Part shown: piece by piece, positions 51,908 to 54,897 of the stretch
Numbering within the stretch: the stretch's first letter is position 1
How the letters are laid out: each line of letters opens with the position of its first letter
Source of the DNA: an uncultured Prevotellaceae bacterium
GTDB taxonomy: Bacteria; Bacteroidota; Bacteroidia; Bacteroidales; Bacteroidaceae
Length of the DNA stretch: 54,897 bases
Reading direction: 5' to 3'
Assembly: GCA_900557555.1 (NCBI GenBank)
Contig: USTH01000004.1
Span: 1-54,897, forward strand
Program-made: the position numbers and the translations under genes
The notes under the pieces: model-generated
What the model was told of the DNA's origin: nothing
Database searches by the model: none
What the model saw: only the letters and a program-made list of their open reading frames with translations

Positions 51908-51996
51908 GCTTGCGTATAGATGTATTATAACTATTCTGCAAAAATAATGTTTTTATTTCTTTTTTCGGTCAATTCCCAATTATTATCATCAAAATA

Positions 51997-52028
51997 TTTG
52001 GTCAGAAATATTGAAATAATTACTTTTG
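51997..52028 (+). promoter_or_regulatory. Promoter of rho
   Basis: TTTG (51997-52000), exactly 20 bases, then TACTTTTG (52021-52028), a perfect consensus match. It gives a leader of about 175 bases before the rho ATG at 52212. The leader holds an ATG at 52147 whose 61-codon frame runs across the rho start out of frame. Confidence 0.7.
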
Positions 52029-52211
52029 CCACCGATTTCAAGATTAGATTATCGCAAAGCAAGGAAAAGACAACCTCTTTGTTGGAGTCACAAGCTACAG
52101 TCTTGTAATCGCAAATCAAAATAAAACTTAATATTTATCATAAAAGATGATTCAGAGTGGCCAGCACTCCTATTGCTGTGAGTTGGCACAACTCTTTTTT
52201 CCTGAATTCAT

Positions 52212-54143
52212 ATGCCAAACTACAAATTGGATGAGCTTCTCTCCATGTCAGGGGATGAGGTACGCTCTATTGCCCAGACGTTGGGTATTGCAACAAAAAC
52301 GTCAGACTCGCTTCAAGAACTTGCGTACATGATAATAGACGAGCAGGCCGTTGCGGGTTCCAAAATACCAGTTCAAAAACCCAAAAAACAACGCGCTGCC
52401 ACAAAGGGCACAGCTTCGGCTTCGACGGTAAAGAAGAAAAGTGAACCCAAGAAGAAAGATAGTGACACAGTTTCTGAAACACCAAAGGAGCCAACAAAGA
52501 AACGTACAACTTCGCGCCGCAAGACCGATGATTCCAACTCCGCCGTAGAGCAGCCGACGGAAGCGATAAAGCCTGTTGTGGCCTTGCCGGAAAACGCAGA
52601 TGCAAAGGGTGGGGCGGTTGATGCCGTTCCCGAAACAGGCGAAGATACAGCCACTCCCTCTCGTAGACGTATTCGCAGGCCCGTTGTTGAAGAACCTGTC
52701 AAACCTGTAGAAACGGCTCCCGCAACTGCAGAAGACACTGTGGCGGAGCGGAATGGTAACGGCCTCACCTCTATTGCAGAACCTACAGCTTCAGAGCCTG
52801 TTGCAAACGGTGATTGGCCAGAATCAGACTTTATCGTAATACAAGACGTCCCTGCGCTCGAGGCAGAAGACTCCGAGTTCTCCTTGACGGATAGTAGACC
52901 AGCTGAAACGGATTTAAATACGGCAGCCTTTGCATCTCAAAAAAGTGAAACGGCCGTTGGACTTATGCGCAGCAGTGCCAAGGCGACGGAAGTCTCGCGA
53001 GGATATGCCCAGCCTTATGATTTCGGAGACTCTATTATTTCGTGTGGAGTGCTTGACACCACGTCTGAGGGACAGTCTTTCCTCCGCTCGGCTGACTACA
53101 ACTATCTTCCGTCGCCCGATGACATATACGTGTCAAGTCAACAGATTAAGTACTATGGCCTCAAGATGGGAGACGTGGTGGAGTGCAGTGTACGCACACC
53201 ACGCGAAAACGAAAAATATTTTCCACTTGCCAAGGTGATACGCATCAACGGACTTGCACCAGAGCAAGTTCGTGACCGACTGTCTTTCGAACATCTTACG
53301 CCCCTTTTTCCTGACGAGAAATTCCGCCTCTGTAAGGGTGATGGCTCCGATAGCTTGTCTGCACGCATCGTCGACCTCTTCGCTCCGATAGGAAAGGGAC
53401 AGCGCGCCTTGCTTGTGGCACAGCCCAAAACAGGTAAGACCATGCTCATGAAGAGTATAGCTAATGCCATCGCTGCAAACCACCCGGAAGCATACCTCAT
53501 GATGCTTTTGATAGACGAACGTCCGGAAGAGGTCACCGATATGGCTCGCACCGTAGATGCGGAGGTTATTGCTTCAACTTTCGACGAACCTGCCTCTAAC
53601 CACGTTAAGATTGCCGGCATTGTGCTTGAAAAGGCAAAACGCATGGTGGAGTGCGGCCACGATGTGGTTATATTCCTTGATTCTATCACACGTCTGGCTC
53701 GCGCCTACAATACTGTTGCTCCGGCAAGCGGCAAGATACTTACTGGTGGCGTGGATGCCAACGCTCTCCAAAAACCTAAGCGTTTCTTCGGTGCGGCGCG
53801 CAACATTGAGGGTGGAGGCTCGCTGACTATAATTGCTACTGCACTAATCGACACTGGTAGCAAAATGGACGAAGTTATCTTTGAGGAATTCAAGGGCACA
53901 GGCAATATGGAGCTGCAGCTTGATCGCAGCTTGAGCAACAAGCGCATCTTCCCTGCAGTCAATTGCGTGGCATCGTCAACAAGGCGCGATGACCTGCTCC
54001 TGAATAAGATGACCCTCGATCGCATGTGGGTGTTGCGCAACCATATAGCAGAAATGACCCCGATGGAGTCCATGAACGTGATTCGTGGTCTTATGGAAAA
54101 GACCCGCAGCAATGAGGAGTTTCTGCTGAGCATGAATTCCTGA
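52212..54143 (+). CDS. rho: Transcription termination factor Rho with long disordered insert
   Basis: Hexameric RNA-dependent ATPase for transcription termination, 643 residues against about 420 in E. coli. Residues 1-45 form the Rho_N helix bundle (LDELLSMSGDEVRSIAQTLGI). About 50-250 is a low-complexity insert rich in Lys, Glu, Thr, Pro, Ala and Val with repeated acidic/basic blocks. The RNA-binding CSD (about 270-350, FGDSIISCGVLDTTSEGQSFLRS) and the ATPase follow, with Walker A LVAQPKTGKTMLMKSI (about 401-416), Walker B VVIFLDSITRLARAYN and the R-loop/Q-loop region KILTGGVDANALQKPKRFFGAARNIEGGGSLTII in parts. Bacteroidetes Rho proteins are known for such inserts, and the B. thetaiotaomicron one is reported to drive condensate formation. 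Confidence 0.96.
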   Translation: MPNYKLDELLSMSGDEVRSIAQTLGIATKTSDSLQELAYMIIDEQAVAGSKIPVQKPKKQRAATKGTASASTVKKKSEPKKKDSDTVSETPKEPTKKRTTSRRKTDDSNSAVEQPTEAIKPVVALPENADAKGGAVDAVPETGEDTATPSRRRIRRPVVEEPVKPVETAPATAEDTVAERNGNGLTSIAEPTASEPVANGDWPESDFIVIQDVPALEAEDSEFSLTDSRPAETDLNTAAFASQKSETAVGLMRSSAKATEVSRGYAQPYDFGDSIISCGVLDTTSEGQSFLRSADYNYLPSPDDIYVSSQQIKYYGLKMGDVVECSVRTPRENEKYFPLAKVIRINGLAPEQVRDRLSFEHLTPLFPDEKFRLCKGDGSDSLSARIVDLFAPIGKGQRALLVAQPKTGKTMLMKSIANAIAANHPEAYLMMLLIDERPEEVTDMARTVDAEVIASTFDEPASNHVKIAGIVLEKAKRMVECGHDVVIFLDSITRLARAYNTVAPASGKILTGGVDANALQKPKRFFGAARNIEGGGSLTIIATALIDTGSKMDEVIFEEFKGTGNMELQLDRSLSNKRIFPAVNCVASSTRRDDLLLNKMTLDRMWVLRNHIAEMTPMESMNVIRGLMEKTRSNEEFLLSMNS

Positions 54144-54390
54144 CCCGTTGCCTCTGTCTGTTCGTGTCAAGATAATGATAATCGATTTGGGCGTGGTGTG
54201 TATATGCCCGAATCAAGATATCTGCCAAGATACATGGGCCCGTATATAGTGACGTATATGTAATAAATAAAGATCTATCTATATAAAGCCTGATGTAGTC
54301 GTAAATCATAACATGACCTATATATAATCACAACACGGGATATTACAACACGAGATGTTACGTGCTTCGTAGTTTTTTTTATTACGCTTT
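54144..54390. other. AT-rich spacer after rho without a recognised gene
   Basis: No supported coding sequence. It holds several TATATA runs and two adjacent imperfect 18-base direct repeats, 54327-54344 and 54342-54359, each containing ACAACACG and GAT. Confidence 0.5.
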
Positions 54391-54435
54391 GCCGGCCTCA
54401 CCGCAAGTTTTTTTTTCGGTGTGGCCGGCATTTTT
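54391..54435 (+). terminator. Strong terminator between rho and the rRNA operon
   Basis: GCCGGCCTCACCG pairs with CGGTGTGGCCGGC (one mismatch), the loop contains a T run, and ATTTTTC follows. It would insulate the rRNA operon from rho transcription. Confidence 0.8.
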
Positions 54436-54566
54436 CTTTCTTTTCGTTGTTTCTTTCTTTGTACTTTGTATTTTTCTTTTTCCTTGGTATGTGGTATGTT
54501 TCTGCGATTTGTGGTTTTCAAAAGTAGTGTGTTTTTCATTTTTCTAAAATTTTTTCCGGTTTTTCC

Positions 54567-54597
54567 TTGGCCATTTCGGATAAAGGCCTTACTTTTG
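54567..54597 (+). promoter_or_regulatory. Promoter of the rRNA operon
   Basis: TTGG (54567-54570), 19 bases, then TACTTTTG (54590-54597). The leader of about 240 bases includes AGTTCTTTGATAG (54651-54663), typical of Bacteroidales rRNA leaders, and a hairpin GCGGGC / GCCCGC at 54693-54715, the likely left part of a precursor-processing structure. Confidence 0.65.
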
Positions 54598-54845
54598 CAC
54601 TCGCTTTCAGGAACGAACGTTAGTTGTGAGTTTCCGGAGTATTAGAGAAAGAGTTCTTTGATAGATTTACATGACAACAAGAAGTACAGGAAGCGGGCGT
54701 GAAGTCCATGCCCGCGTATAATGTAACGAACCGTCAAGACCGGATATAGATACATTATTACGGTATTCTGAGTTTAGGACTATAATTAGTTCGTCAATCT
54801 TTTCGGCTGTTATTACAGAAAAAAAAGAAATAAGAAATTATATTT

Positions 54846-54897
54846 ACAATGAAGAGTTTGATCCTGGCTCAGGATGAACGCTAGCTACAGGCTTAAC
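54846..54897 (+). rRNA. rrs: 16S ribosomal RNA, 5' end (runs off the window)
   Basis: The sequence from 54851 reads GAAGAGTTTGATCCTGGCTC, then AGGATGAACGCTAGCTACAG, the universal 16S start followed by the Bacteroidetes-type GCTAGCTACAGGCTTAA. By alignment to the E. coli 16S start the mature end is at about 54846. Only the first 52 bases are in the window. Confidence 0.97.

Noticed and set aside
52202..52214. GAATTCATATG before rho looks like joined cloning sites
   Set aside because: It occurs naturally in a continuous leader with a native promoter; one chance occurrence is no evidence of vector sequence.
54318..54539. Minus-strand frame of 73 codons rich in Lys and Arg
   Set aside because: It spans the strong terminator and T-rich DNA after rho; composition is that of low-complexity A/T sequence, not of a gene.
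1..54897. tRNA genes
   Set aside because: I saw no cloverleaf-like sequence with a TTCGANTC-type T arm; none is claimed, although I could not run a tRNA search.

Overview
The window looks like chromosomal DNA from a Bacteroidales bacterium, most likely a Prevotella-like genus. The evidence is the start of a 16S rRNA gene at the right edge that reads GGATGAACGCTAGCTACAGG, repeated matches to the Bacteroidetes promoter consensus (TTTG, 19-21 bases, TAnnTTTG), few Shine-Dalgarno sites, a Rho factor with a long disordered insert, and families typical of this phylum (DUF4369/TlpA, DUF4827, DUF4876, DUF6850, HmuY-like lipoproteins, large TonB receptors). The genus is an inference.

Layout. 1-5.5 kb: a DUF805 membrane protein, an OmpR-type response regulator with its histidine kinase, and a PiT phosphate transporter fused to a PhoU-like tail. 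5.8-13.9 kb: mutS, a convergent acpP-fabF-rnc group, pckA and a ZIP metal transporter. 14.1-20.5 kb, minus strand: argS, an RNase H, an MsbA-like ABC exporter and an LTA-synthase-like sulfatase. 20.9-22.1 kb: the ribosomal operon rpsF-rpsR-rplI. 22.7-24.7 kb: two related exported proteins, a DUF4369 protein and a DUF4369-thioredoxin (TlpA) protein.

24.8-36.9 kb is the most distinctive region, a minus-strand locus read in the order TonB receptor, DUF4876 lipoprotein, DUF6850 outer-membrane barrel, two paralogous gingipain-fold (C25) proteins with HEAT-like tails, a papain-family (C1) peptidase and a short HmuY-like lipoprotein. It resembles a surface or periplasmic proteolysis-plus-uptake system, possibly for haem, metal or peptide; the substrate cannot be read from sequence. 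37.2-45.5 kb holds small membrane genes (one pair is a single reading frame broken by an in-frame TAG), comEC, rpe, a DHH phosphoesterase, a DUF4827 lipoprotein, greA, a HIT protein, an OmpH/Skp chaperone and murI. 46-51.9 kb, minus strand, holds cysE, an RlmL-like methyltransferase, a DPP-IV-like peptidase and purD. rho at 52.2-54.1 kb is followed by the promoter and leader of an rRNA operon.

Scattered through the window is a family of roughly 180-bp elements with terminal inverted repeats (ACCCAAATCGGTCATTAGG) and an internal long hairpin: three full copies, one copy that has lost an end and lies against a broken HxlR-type regulator gene, and a solitary end. They look like non-autonomous MITE-type elements. 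Other unexplained structures are a palindromic array at 22.3 kb, a nested inverted repeat at 32.7 kb between two genes of the TonB locus, and a duplicated 23-base element upstream of that locus.
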